From Ailanthus altissimus (lineage: Eukaryota; Streptophyta; Magnoliopsida; Sapindales; Simaroubaceae), in the NCBI GenBank assembly GCA_946807835.1, contig OX327683.1, positions 8,065,001-8,129,000 on the forward strand: DNA of 64,000 bases. Reading direction: 5' to 3'. Below are positions 1-10,261 of this stretch, piece after piece (the first letter of the stretch is position 1; each line of letters opens with the position of its first letter). Position numbers and translations under genes: made by a program. The notes beneath the pieces are model-generated. The model searched no databases. It was not told where the DNA came from and saw nothing but the letters and a program-made list of their open reading frames with translations.

Positions 1-1335
1 TAATCTCTAAATTACATACACTCAAAACGGTAAAAGATGTCCGATCATTTCTTGGACACGCTGGCTTTTACAGGAGGTTTATACAAAATATTTTTGCTAT
101 ATCTAAACCATTGTGTAACCTTTTGCTAAAAGATGTTGAATTTACATGGACACAAGAGTATGGGGAGGCATTCTAAATACTCATTGCCAAACTTACCACC
201 GCTCTTATCATGCAATCACTAGATTGGAACCTCCCATTTGAGATTATGTGTGATGCAAGTAATTATGCTGTAGGAGTAGTTCTTAGGCAATGAAGGGAGG
301 AAAAACCCTTTATTGTTTATTATGCTAGTAGGACTTTGAATAATGATCAAATGAATTACACTACTACTGAAAAAGAATTATTAGCTATATTTTTTGTCTT
401 AGACAAATTTCGTTCTTATTTGATTGGTTCACTAATTATTATTTTTACTGACCATGCGGCCCTTAAGTATCTTTTTTCTAAGAAGGATGTTAAAGCCCGT
501 TTAATTAGGTAGATTCTTCTTTTGCAGGAATTTGATCATCAAAGATAAGAAGGGCATTAAAAATATTGTTATTGATCATTTATCCCACCTTGAGTTCACT
601 GACTCCACTGATTTACCACCCATTTGAGATGATTTCCCTAATGAACATCTTTTTACTATAAGCCAAATACCTGAGTACGCATATATCGTAAATTATTTGG
701 TTTGTGGTGCACTTCCATCTAACCGAAGTGCACAAGATAAGTAAGTTCTTGGTTAAGGTACGTAATTTTATTAGGACAATTAATATCTTTTCAAATACTG
801 TTCTGACCAAATTATGAGATGTTGCATTCTTGAAAGTGAAGTTTCTAGTGTCTTAAATTTTTTCCATAGTGCTGCTTGTGGTGGTTATTTTTCTATAAAG
901 AAGACAGCTGTGAAAATTTTACAATGTGGTCTTTATTGGCCTATTTTGTTCAAAGATACTAATAATTTTTGTCGTTCTTGTGAAAGATGTCAAAAGTTAG
1001 GTACTTTATCTCGAAAACATATGATACCTTTTAATCCTATTCTTGTTATTAAGATATTTGATTGTTGGGGTATCGATTTTACGGGTCATTTTCCCTCATC
1101 TTTTGGCTACCTTTACATCTTTCTAGCTGTTGACTATATATCAAAATGGGTGGAGGCTGTAGCTTGTCCTACTAATGGTAATATAACTATGGTAAAATTC
1201 TTAAAAGAAAATATGTTATCTAGGTACGGTACACCACGTGTCATCATTAGTGACCAATGAACACATTTTTATAACTGTTCTTTTGAAACTTTAATGCACA
1301 GGTATGGTGTTCTTCACAAACTTTTCACTACATAC
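1..1335 (+). pseudogene. Athila-like Ty3/gypsy pol fragment: RT end, RNase H, integrase N-terminal half
   Basis: Translation in shifting frames gives the end of a gypsy reverse transcriptase (SFLGHAGFYRRFI), an RNase H domain (CDASNYAVG at about 252-278, TEKELLAI at about 367, TDHAALKYLF at about 450), then an integrase zinc-binding region (FHSAACGGYF, CRSCERC at about 970-990) and the start of the catalytic core (GIDFTGHFP, SKWVEA, IISDQ). These are the usual polymerase-tail, RNA-degrading and DNA-inserting parts of an LTR retrotransposon. Stops and frameshifts (about 172, 290, 510, 1258) show it is dead. The integrase stops at the codon for the Tyr before the HPQ motif, exactly where an LTR begins; the missing half resumes at 5576-5581. 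The element continues left of the window. Confidence 0.9.
1331..1335. repeat. Left copy of putative 5-bp target-site duplication CATAC
   Basis: CATAC immediately precedes the LTR start at 1336 and occurs again at 5576-5580, where the interrupted integrase reading frame resumes. Five base pairs is the usual duplication size for LTR retrotransposons. It could also be chance microhomology, because the right end of the insert is not an LTR terminus. Confidence 0.6.
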
Positions 1336-2901
1336 TAATGACCATATAAAAATGCATATTTATTAAGAGATTTAATCACATTTAATCTCACTAGTTTTAG
1401 CATTTTTGTACTTTTAGCTTGAAATAAAGTGTTCTCCTTAAATTATGATTAATAAAAGTTATTTGCATAGGTTTAGGTAAAATAGACATAACTCTCAATG
1501 TAGAAATTGAAATGAAGAAATTCTTAAACCTAGAGTAACATGACTCAATTTTACACAAATTTGAAGAACAGTTGAAAAGCCAAATCTAACATTATGGGCC
1601 AAAAATTAAGATACAATAGAATCAAGCTGTAACTTTTGATCAGCTTGACCCAACTCATGTATTTGGACCATATCTCACCAAATACATACCCAATTAGTAT
1701 AATTCTTGGATTTGTAAAATACTGACTTAATTATCAACAACTCTTATGTTTATGATAAAGTCTAAATCAGCCGTTATCATAGACTAAATTCTATTGCAAT
1801 TGGGTAAAAGGATTATTGGCCTAAATCTGATGTAACTTTGGAATTTTGCCCATATCTCATCAGATACGCATCTAAATTGCATGAACCTGGTGCCTATGGA
1901 AAGAAGAGAAATAATTCTACAACTTTTATGTTGGTCAAAAAAGTTACATCGATCATTTACATTATCCAAAAGGTACTGCAAGTGAGTGAACGAGTTGTTG
2001 GCTTAAATTATTGATGATTGATGTCACACTTAACATATTTCCATTCATTACCTATATAAGGACACTCTTAGGACGTTTTCAACATTAGAATTCGCTTTTA
2101 TTTTCTTCTCATTAACATGTATTATAATCTAGGCTAGAGTTCTTGACAAGGTTAAGATATGAACTTTTGTGTTTAATAAATTTACTTCTATGCTTTGATT
2201 CGTTGTCAAGAGCTACAAATGTTTGTAAGTTTGATTATGCTTAAACTCTTATCTATTTTATTTTCTATAATCCAAAGGTTATAATTCTCATGTCTTATAT
2301 ATTTTTAGTTATGCTTTTTTTATGTGATTCTCGTTGAATTATAATTATTATTGGTTACATTATTTTATATGTTAATCTTTTACTGCAATATTGTCGATTG
2401 ATATATTGTCGATCTTGAAAAACATGTAAAGACAATAAATGTTTGATATTCAAGTTGATCTTTTACTGCAATATTATCAAAATGATATATATATTTTTTT
2501 TATCTTAGATAACTTGTATAAATGAACATGATTTGTGTTAATGTTTGCAAAGAGTTTAGTCACATCAAATACATGTGTTATCAAATGTGCTATATTTTAT
2601 ATACGTTCCGATTGATTGTTCAGATGTAAAACTGTCAATTGAGTTATAAACATTGAATCTAAGTATAGAGTAGATTTATAAAGCATAATTGTGATTCTCA
2701 AAGCTTTTTCTAAATCATCATAAGATATTTTTCTCAATTCATAGACATTTCTATCCCATCTATTTAAATCAATTAATTAATTTTTTCCTTTGCTACTGCT
2801 TTAATATTTTACTTTATCAATCTATTTTTTCAAAAGCTTCCTCGTGGGATCGACACCTCAATCTATACTACAATAGCAGCATTATATTTTGAGCATAAAC
2901 A
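1336..2901 (+). mobile_element. LTR1 (about 1.57 kb), gypsy/Athila-like family
   Basis: This block aligns along its length with 6081-7638 and, inverted, with 62728-64000, so it is an LTR family. It starts TAATGACC (TGATGAAT in the second copy) and ends GAGCATAAACA, followed five bases later by a primer-binding site. The end carries the CTCGTGGGATCGACACCTC module common near plant gypsy LTR ends. A promoter-like stretch (CCTATATAAGGACACTC at about 2050) lies mid-LTR, as expected for the U3/R border. It is inserted in the integrase gene of an older related element. Confidence 0.88.
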
Positions 2902-2906
2902 AAATT

Positions 2907-2924
2907 TGGAGTCGTTGCCGGGGA
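2907..2924 (+). other. Primer-binding site matching plant tRNA-Asp
   Basis: The 18 bases from TGGAGTCG to GGGGA match the complement of the plant tRNA-Asp 3' end (canonical TGGCGCCGTTGCCGGGGA) at 16 positions. It sits directly after LTR1, where minus-strand cDNA synthesis starts, and fixes the element's orientation as +. Confidence 0.85.
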
Positions 2925-3731
2925 GGCACACTAAGCGAAAGTTGGTTGTGTTTATCAGTACTAAAGCGGTAACTTTGTAGATTTTCCTTTCTTTGTAAAA
3001 TCTTAGTTTTATTTGCTTTGTTGTAAGTCATTTTATTGTTCAAGGTTGGTTCTACCACCTAATTTATTTTATTTTTTAAGTTAATTTGTTATATTTTATA
3101 TTATTTTAATGACTGATTTTACCTCTTAATTTAGTTCATTTTCTTTTATTTATTTATTGTACTTCCCACTTTATTTTTTTTATCGCACTTTACTTTTTTT
3201 ATTTATTACTGCACTTTATTTTTTTAAGTTAATTTGTCGTTTCTTATTTTACTTTAATGGCTGGTTCTACCGCCTAACTTTTTTATTTATTTACTTATTG
3301 TACTTTTTTTATTTATTGTACTTTATTTTATTTAATTTATTTTTCATTTATTTATTTATTGTACTTTGAATTTTATTTTCTTTTATTTATTGTACTTTCT
3401 TTTATTTTATCTACTTATTGTACTTTTTAAATTTATTTATTGTACTTTTTTATCGTACTTTACAGTTTATTATCTTTTATTCATTTATTGTATTTATATT
3501 TTATGATTGGTCTTACCACCTAACTCATTTCTATTTCTTATTGTGTTTTATTTTACTTCTTAATTTTTCTTGAGCATTTATTTTTTTTAAAAAAAAAAAA
3601 ATTTATTAGGATGTATGCATCTACTTAGAGACAAATGAGGGAGATTTTTGAGATAAGTAGAACTAAAACCACCACCACAATTTGTAAGGGAAGAGAATTT
3701 ACCATCCAGTTCATCTTGTAATTCCAACACA
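2925..3731 (+). repeat. T-rich untranslated leader with degenerate tandem repeats
   Basis: Between primer-binding site and gag lies strongly T-rich sequence. From about 3140 to 3500 it holds about nine imperfect copies of TTATTTATTGTACTTT, and a GGTTCTACCACCTAA-like phrase recurs near 3046, 3259 and 3504. No coding potential; the low-complexity open frame at 3157-3369 is a by-product. Long T-rich leaders are usual in Athila/Tat-like elements. Confidence 0.75.
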
Positions 3732-5060
3732 ATGAGCCAACACGAAGATGATCCCATTAGGACTCTAAAAGATTACTTGTATCCTACTCGCATAGCCATA
3801 CCATCATGCATTATATTTTTACCTAACATACCACATTCAAATTTTAAACCTGAAATAATAAAACTTCTGCCCATTTTTCATGGTCTAGATAGTGAAAATC
3901 CTTATGTACATGTTAAAGAATTTGAAGAGGTAATTGCCACATTTTATAGCCAACCTGAAGCCATAAACACTGTTAGGCTTAAAGTTTTCCCTTTTTCTTT
4001 AAAAGACAAAGTAAAGAGTTGGCTATACTCTTTGAGGTCGAGGTCTATAGGAACTTGGGTAGAAATGACCTAAGCATTTTTCAATAAATACTTTTCACAA
4101 CACAAAACTAATGCCCTGAAAAGATAAATTTCTTCATTTCCCCAAAAAGAAAGTGAAACCTTATATCAAGCATGGGAAAGATTTAAAGAGTTGCTAAATC
4201 TGTGTCCTTACCATGGGTATGAAATTTGACGGTTGATTAGCTATTTTTATGAGGGACTCAAAATTAGAGAACGCCAATTTGTTGAGATGATATGTAATGG
4301 GCAGTTTCTTCACAAAATTCAGAGGAAGCCATAGAATTCTTTAATGACTTAGCTGAAAAAGCCCATATATGGACTAGACCTAGCATGACTAAAAGCACAA
4401 ATAGGTCACAGCCTAGTGGAGTTTTCCATCTTAGGGAAGAGGATAACCTCAAAGCTCAATTAGACCTTAACTAGAGAGTTAGAGGCCTTGAAAACCAAAG
4501 ATAGAAGGGTTACCCACACAGTTGCTAAGGTTGAGTCACACGATGTCTATTTTGTCTGTGAAGGAGTGGAATACTTAGCTTAGGATTGCCCTACTTATAA
4601 TGAGATGAGAGGGATATATAAGAAATAATGTAATGCCTTAGGGAAGTATAAGAAGCCTTATTCACCCTACTCTGAAACCTATAATTCTAGCTAGAGAAAC
4701 CACCCAAACTTTAGTTAAAAATCTGACCAACAAGCCAACAACCATTAGAAACAAGAACAACAAACACTCAAGTCTTATGTTACACCTTAATATAATGCAC
4801 GACCAACTAGGAGTCCTTTAAAGGATACATTACAAGCATTTATGGAGGCACAAAGTAAGACTAATAAAAATTTAAAATAATTCTTGCGCAGGTGATAGAC
4901 GGAAACAAAGAAATCAAGAGTCAAATCACAAAGCTGACCAGTGCCTTAACTGTACAAGAATGAGGTAAGTTTCCATCTCAACCTCAATCCAATCCAAAAA
5001 GACAATTCATGGCACAATCTTCTACTTTTGATGCACAAAATCGCAAAGAAGTCAATGCCA
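3732..5060 (+). pseudogene. Athila-like gag pseudogene
   Basis: From ATG 3732 the frame reads an Athila-type gag start (KLLPIFHGLDSENPYVHVKEFEE, then SLKDKVKSWLYSL), the Retrotrans_gag capsid domain. After stop 4071 the homology continues in the same and neighbouring frames (YQAWERFKELLNLCPYHGYE at about 4170), with a degraded zinc-knuckle remnant near 4540-4590 (DVYFVCEGVEYLA.DCP). Capsid genes of this family are about 400-600 codons, so this is close to full length but interrupted by many stops and frameshifts. Structural protein of the retrotransposon particle in life; inactive here. Confidence 0.85.
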
Positions 5061-5575
5061 TTACTATTTGAAGTGGTAAGATTGTTAGTTAGCCTACATC
5101 TACAACTAACACATCTACGAGTAGTATAGACGCCCCCCTTGAAAAAGAGGTCACAAAAGAGAAAGAGTCCGAAAATAAGTTTTCAATCTAAGTGCCTTTT
5201 CCTCAAGCTCTTCGACTTGTTGGGAAAAATTCAAAAATTTAAGGTGAGATTTTAAAACATTTGAAACAAATTAAGATTAATCTTTCCTTGTTGTATTTGA
5301 TTAAGCATGTTCTAACTTATACCAAAGTCATCAAGGATCTATGCACTATCAAAAGAAAACACTATATAAAGAAAATTACATTTTTGGCAGAATAATAAAG
5401 TGCAGTGATTGAATAAAAGACACCACCCAAGTATAAAGACCCAGGATGTCCCACAATCTCCTACCAAATTGGGACACATGAGTTTGGTCAAGCTTTGTTG
5501 GACTTAGGAGCAAGTGTAAATTTAATGCCTTATTCTATTTACTTATAATTAGAACTTGGTAAGATTAAACCTACA
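5061..5575 (+). pseudogene. Athila-like gag-pol linker and aspartic protease fragment, truncated
   Basis: After the gag linker the frame reads CPTISYQIGTHEFGQALLDLGASVNLMPYSIY at about 5448-5546 (quoted in parts: ALLDLGASVNLMPY is the active-site loop, with Asp). This is the retropepsin-like protease that cuts the Gag-Pol polyprotein. The sequence follows the family to ELGKIKPT and stops dead at 5575; the next bases are the CATAC repeat and integrase of another copy. Reverse transcriptase, RNase H, integrase and 3' LTR of this element are absent. Confidence 0.82.
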
Positions 5576-5580
5576 CATAC
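5576..5580. repeat. Right copy of putative 5-bp target-site duplication CATAC
   Basis: Pairs with 1331-1335 around the LTR1-gag-protease insert. Confidence 0.55.
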
Positions 5581-6080
5581 CATCCACAGATAAATGGACA
5601 AGCTGAGCTAGCAAATAGAGAGATTAAACAGATTTTAGAAAAGATGGTTAACTTGAATCGTAAAGATTGGTCTCTACGCCCTTCTGATGCATTATGGGCA
5701 TATCGTACTGCATACAAAACCATCTTAGGAATGTCTCCATACCGACCTGTCTATGGAAAAGTTTTGCATTTACCTGTTGAGTTAGAGCATAAAGCTTACT
5801 GGGCTGTCAAAGCCCTTAACTTTAATTTGAGTGCTGCAGGTTTGCAGAGAAAGTTACAATTGTCAGAAATATAAGAGTTACAAAATGATGCAGATGACAA
5901 CTCCAGGATTACAAAGCTAAAATAAAAGTAGCTCATGTCAAACCGATCTTAAGGAAACACTTCGAGCCAAATCAATAGGTCTATCTTTATGATTCTCGAT
6001 TGCATTTACACTCTGAAAAGTTGAGATCTCGATAGACTGGTCCATTTATGGTAAGACACATTTTTTCTAATGGTGCTATC
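5576..6080 (+). pseudogene. Athila-like integrase C-terminal half, continuing the fragment at 1-1335
   Basis: The frame opens with the HPQ-N-GQ motif, then [13 protein letters not shown] (with the third catalytic acid, Glu), [19 protein letters not shown] and [12 protein letters not shown], the conserved integrase tail of this lineage. The main open stretch ends at 5874; the downstream tail (LHLHSEKLRSR.TGPF at about 5998-6045) follows in another frame. It takes up the domain in frame exactly where 1-1335 broke off, which argues that both pieces are one older element. It ends at the start of LTR2 inside the pol tail. Confidence 0.85.
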
Positions 6081-7638
6081 TGATGAATACATGAAAATGA
6101 ATATTTAGTAAGAGATTCAATCACCATTTAATGCCACTAATTTTAGCATTTTTGTACTTTTAAGTTGAAATAAAGTGTTCTCCTTAAATTGTGATTAATG
6201 AATGTTATTTGCACGGGTTTAGGTAATATGGACATAGCTCTCAATATAGAAATTGAAATGAAGAAATCCTTGAACCTGGAGCAATATGACTTAATCTTAC
6301 ACAAACTTGAATAATAGTGAAAAATTCAAATCCAACATGTTATGGGCCAAAAATTGAGATACAATAGAATCGGGCTACAACTTTTGCTCAGTTTGACCCA
6401 ACTCACGTATTTGGATCGTATCTCACCAAATACATACCTAATTGGTATAATTCTTGAAGTTATAAAATATTAACTTAATTATCAATAATTCTTATGTTGA
6501 TGGTAAAGTCCAAATCAGCCGTTATCATGGACCAAATTGTCTTGCAATTGGGTAAAAGGGTTGTAGGCCGAAATCTGATGTATCTTTGGAATTTTGCTCA
6601 TATCTCATTGGATACTCATCTAATTTGCATGAATCTAGTGCCTATAGAAAGAAGAAACAAAATACTACAACTTTTATGTTAGCCACAGAGGCTACATTAG
6701 CCATTTACATTATCAAAAATATGCTGCAAATGGTGAAGGAGTTGTTGGCCTACAATTATTGAAGATTGATGTCACACATGACATATTTCCTTTCATTGCC
6801 TATATAAGGACACTCTTAGGACATTTTCAACATTAGATAATTCTCTCTTATTTTTTTCTCATTAACATGCATTGTAATTTAGGCTAGAGGTCTTGGCAAG
6901 GCTAAGAGATGAACTTTTATGTGTAATAAATCTACTTCTAGGCTTTGGTTCGTTGTCAAGAGCTATAAATGTTTGTAAGTTTGGTTTTGATTAAACTCTT
7001 ATCTATTTTATTTTCTATAATCCAAAGGTTATAATTCTCATGTCTCATATATGTTCAGTTATGGTTTTCTTATATGATTCTTATTGAATTATAATTGTTA
7101 TTGGTTTCATTGTTTTATATGTTAATATTTTACTACAATATTGTCAATTGATATATTGTCGATCTTGAATAACATATAAAGACAATAAATGTTTGATATT
7201 TAAGTTGATCTTTAACTGCAATATTGTCAAAATGATATATTGTCGATCTTAGATAACTTGTATAAATGAACATGATTTGTGTTAATATTTGCAAACGCGT
7301 TTAGTCATATCAAATGCATGTGTTATCAAATGTGCTATATTTTACATATCTTCCAATTGATAGTTTAGATGTAAAACTGTCAATTAAGTTATAAATATTG
7401 AATAAAAGTGTAGAGTAGATTTATAAAGCATAATTGTGATTCTCAAAGCCTTACTTAAATCATCATAAGATATTTCGTCAATTCATAGACAATTCTATCT
7501 CATCCACTTAAATAAATAAATAAATAATCTCATTTTACTACTGCTTTAATATTTTACTTCGCCAACCTTTTTTTCCAAAAGCTTTCTCGTGGGATCGACA
7601 CCTCAATCTATACTGCGATAGCCGCATTACATTTTGAG
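6081..7638 (+). mobile_element. LTR2 (about 1.56 kb), same family as LTR1, solo-type insertion in pol
   Basis: It starts TGATGAATACATG and is collinear with LTR1 over its length, ending in the shared CTCGTGGGATCGACACCTC and ATTTTGAG motifs; the last eight bases of LTR1 cannot be aligned. The left flank is pol coding sequence up to ...SNGAI and the right flank resumes pol with IFKVNEQRLKSY. No primer-binding site or polypurine tract adjoins it, so it behaves as a lone LTR. A target duplication is not clear. It could alternatively be the 3' LTR of one deleted element that begins with LTR1. Confidence 0.82.
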
Positions 7639-8165
7639 AGTAATGGGTGAATTTTCAAAGTGAATGAACAGCGGCTTAAAAGCTATATGAAAAAGGTAAA
7701 CCACTGACAAGATCCCTTTTGTGGATTCTGTCTATCATGCTTGATCAGGTTCAATATATCTGTACTATATTTTAATTTTTTTTTTCTATTTTTATCTTTT
7801 GACTTTTTATTTTTTTTATTTTCTTTCGTATTTTATTTTATTTTCTTATTTTTATATTCCTTTTTTTATTCATTGTGATTTTATTTCCCGGTCAAGTGAC
7901 GGATACGGTACTCCGTGACTATTAAACTCGGTTTCTTAGTTCCCTAAAAATTGTCCCTTAAACCGTGCATTCATCTCTTTTCTTTCTTTCAAAATGATTG
8001 CATTCTTGCCAACCTTAAAAAACTTTTTCTTTCATAGCCTTAAAATGCTTTACTTAAGATTTATAAACCACAGTGTGAAAGACTAAGGCTATTAATGTTG
8101 AGTAATAACCCTGTAGACATTTGTTAGTTAATCGAAGCCAATGTTCAATTATCTGGTGAGTCTGT
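7639..8165 (+). pseudogene. Pol C-terminal tail and T-rich post-pol spacer
   Basis: The first 60 bases read IFKVNEQRLKSYM, the conserved FKVNGQRLK end of Athila-type pol. From about 7760 to 7880 follows T-rich low-complexity sequence, then non-coding spacer (GGTCAAGTGACGGATACGG at 7892-7910). Nothing else is recognisable up to the next decayed frame. Confidence 0.7.
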
Positions 8166-8580
8166 AAATGATTTTATTTCTTTTATGCCTGGTCTAGGAA
8201 GAAGCTCTTATGCCAAAAGGCGACGAGCAAAGAGGTTACAAGTTTGTCATAAATGTGCTCGATAGAATTTTAACCGGAGTTGTCATTCTTTAGGATTTGC
8301 ATCTAGAAATCGAGAAGATAAAATCAGTTCATTAAGGATGGACTAAGTAAGAAGTCTTTGGATAATATCCTATTGACTCTTGAGACGTATCCCTGTAGGC
8401 TCGTGCAATGTGAACTTCTCAATTTATGAAATAAATTCAAAAATGAACATCAACGGTATAGTCTCGGGAATCTGACTCTAAAAGACCCTGTTTGTCAATT
8501 TATTAAAAATTTGGATGGGAAGCCTATTCCCGACCCATAGAAGGTGTTTAAGCCATTACTGGACGTAAAACCAGAAGAAG
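8166..8580 (+). pseudogene. Unrecognised decayed accessory reading frame after pol
   Basis: A coding-like stretch reads AKRRRAKRLQVCHKCAR, then SCHSLGFASRNREDKISSL, and in a shifted frame KKSLDNILLTLETYP and LKDPVCQFIKNLDGKPIPDP. The basic start and the CxxC...C pattern suggest a small nucleic-acid-binding or zinc-binding protein, but I do not recognise the family. In-frame stops (about 8261, 8344) and a frameshift show decay. It lies where Athila/Tat-type elements carry extra or envelope-like frames, in the same orientation as pol and just upstream of the LOG copy. Confidence 0.45.
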
Positions 8581-8869
8581 ATGTGAGCCACAATCACAAC
8601 TACCTGTACATGTGTTTTAATTTCAAACTTTTTTATTTTGTTTATTTTATGAATAGTAAGGCTACTCATATAGATGTCTTAAATTCAAATCTTTTGGTTA
8701 AATAATGGTTGTGGGTCATTATGTTTAAATTTTTGTGTTTTATTTTTAACTCTCTTCTGAAAAACTGTTGGGTTACCAAAATCATTGTTATCATTTGGTA
8801 CTCTATAAATATAGCACTTTATTTTCTTCATTTTCATATATTGAGATAAAGGTGAATGTAAATATAGAG

Positions 8870-9510
8870 GAAATCTCAGCTCAACAATTTCGAAATATAT
8901 GTGTATTTTGTGGATCTAGTCTTGCAGAAAATAAAGTGTTTGTAGAGACAGCAAACAATCTAGAAAAAGTATTAGCTGCAAGAAAAATCCATTTGATTTA
9001 TGGAGGGGGTAGCCTTGAGTTAATGAGGTGTGTGTCAACAGCTGCACATTTAGTAGGAAGTTAAGTTTTAAGTATTATTCCTACAGCTTTAGCTGTGAAA
9101 AACCTGACTGGAAAAATAATAGGAGAAGAATTACGAGTCTCATCCATGCATGAACGTAAGCTAGAATGCTTTACTATGCAAATACTTTTATTGCTTTACC
9201 AGGTAGTTTTGGTACCTTGGAAGAAAATTTTCAAATTGCCTTTTAGACTTAATTGAATATCCACTAAAACACCATAGGTTTGTTGAATGTTAATAACTAT
9301 TTTGATTGCTTACTTTGTTTTCTTGATAAAACTATGGAACATAATTTTATTTTACATTCGGCGCGACAGATCTCGTTTCTGCTACTAATGCGGATCAAAT
9401 TGATTGACAAATTACAGGCAGTTACCTACGAATCTGACCCAGCAATAACTCAGATCGATTGGTCAGTGGGCCTTAGCAAGCGAAAATTAGATCTAACACT
9501 TCATTTGTAA
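8870..9510 (+). pseudogene. LOG-type cytokinin riboside 5'-monophosphate phosphoribohydrolase pseudogene, intronless
   Basis: LOG enzymes release active cytokinin bases from their ribotides in the cytosol. The frames read ICVFCGSSLAENKVFVETANN, LIYGGGSLELM (family GGGSxGLMG), LSIIPTALAVKNLTG, SSMHERKLECF, ALPGSFGTLEE (family PGGxGTxEE; the second Gly is Ser), IGLLNVNNYFD and a LOG8-like tail (SDPAITQIDWSVGLSKRKLDLTL) ending at stop 9508-9510. The order is complete, about 210 residues as usual. Stops at 9062 and about 9246-9275, most explained by C-to-T changes, and a frameshift near 9180 show it is dead. Plant LOG genes carry several introns; none is present, so it came through RNA. It sits inside the gypsy element between pol and its polypurine-like tract, in sense. 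Confidence 0.85.
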
Positions 9511-9640
9511 ATTTTTGTGTGTTTTATTTATTTATCAGCATCATTATTTTGGTTTATATTTGCTTAAGTGTCTCTCAGGTTTGTTTCTTTCGAATAACTA
9601 GTGTTTTAGGTAATGTCTCCTATACTTTATCTCTTTTTAT
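9511..9640 (+). other. Spacer between LOG pseudogene and polypurine-like tract
   Basis: T-rich non-coding sequence, part of the gypsy element's 3' untranslated region by position. Confidence 0.4.
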
Positions 9641-9685
9641 TTAAACATTGAGGACAATATTTCATCTGATTTGGGGGGAGGATAA
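9641..9685 (+). other. Athila-type 3' end motif with polypurine-like tract
   Basis: ACATTGAGGACAATATTTC followed by TTTGGGGGGAGGA is the pair of motifs that closes the internal region of many Athila/Tat-like elements; the purine run primes plus-strand DNA. It marks the 3' end of the element that carries the LOG copy. The sequence after it does not begin with TG, so the 3' LTR is missing or replaced by the A-rich block that follows. Confidence 0.6.
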
Positions 9686-10243
9686 TAAACATAGGTTTTA
9701 TTTTACATTCCAAAAAAAATTCAAAAGATAAATAATAAATAATTAAAAAAAGATAATGACATCCGACATTTAATTAAAATGACAGAGTAAAGAATATATA
9801 TGAATTAAAAACCAACAAATTGTTGTATATATGAATCAATTACCATATAGGAATTAAACATACTGCAACATGAAAACACAAACAAATTAAAAGTAACTAT
9901 ACAAAAGTAAAAGAAAAGACACCGTACAAAAATATATATGAATTAAAAACAAAGCAAAATAATGCAACACAAAAACAAACAATTCCAAACAATTAACAAT
10001 ATAGTACAAAAAATAGTAAAATAATTATAATTTAATATAGATAGAAATAAACAAAAGCAATTAAAAAAACAATAAAAATATAATAAACAAAATCAAATGA
10101 AATAAATAAGAGAAAATAAAATAAAAATTAAACAAAAACTAATTAAATCAAACAACAATAAAATAAAATAAAATTAGATAGAAATAAAATTTGAATTAAA
10201 AGCAAGATAGATTAGTATTAGTATTGACAAGAATAAATCTAAT
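9686..10243 (-). repeat. A-rich block: T-rich leader of a minus-strand gypsy element
   Basis: About 550 bases are strongly A-rich with no coding potential. Read on the minus strand it is a T-rich leader directly downstream of a primer-binding site and LTR, the same arrangement as at 2901-3731. Confidence 0.6.
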
Positions 10244-10260
10244 TCCCCAACCATGGCACA
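10244..10260 (-). other. Degenerate tRNA-Asp primer-binding site
   Basis: On the minus strand the bases read TGTGCCATGGTTGGGGA, matching about two-thirds of the canonical tRNA-Asp site and placed directly after the LTR. Confidence 0.45.
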
Positions 10261-10261
10261 A

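Noticed and set aside
3157..3369. Seventy-codon open frame, Phe/Leu/Tyr-rich
   Set aside because: Generated by the T-rich leader repeats; low complexity and no start context.
3140..3500. Short regularly spaced repeats as a CRISPR-like array
   Set aside because: Repeats are degenerate, T-rich and have no distinct spacers; the sequence is a plant retrotransposon leader.
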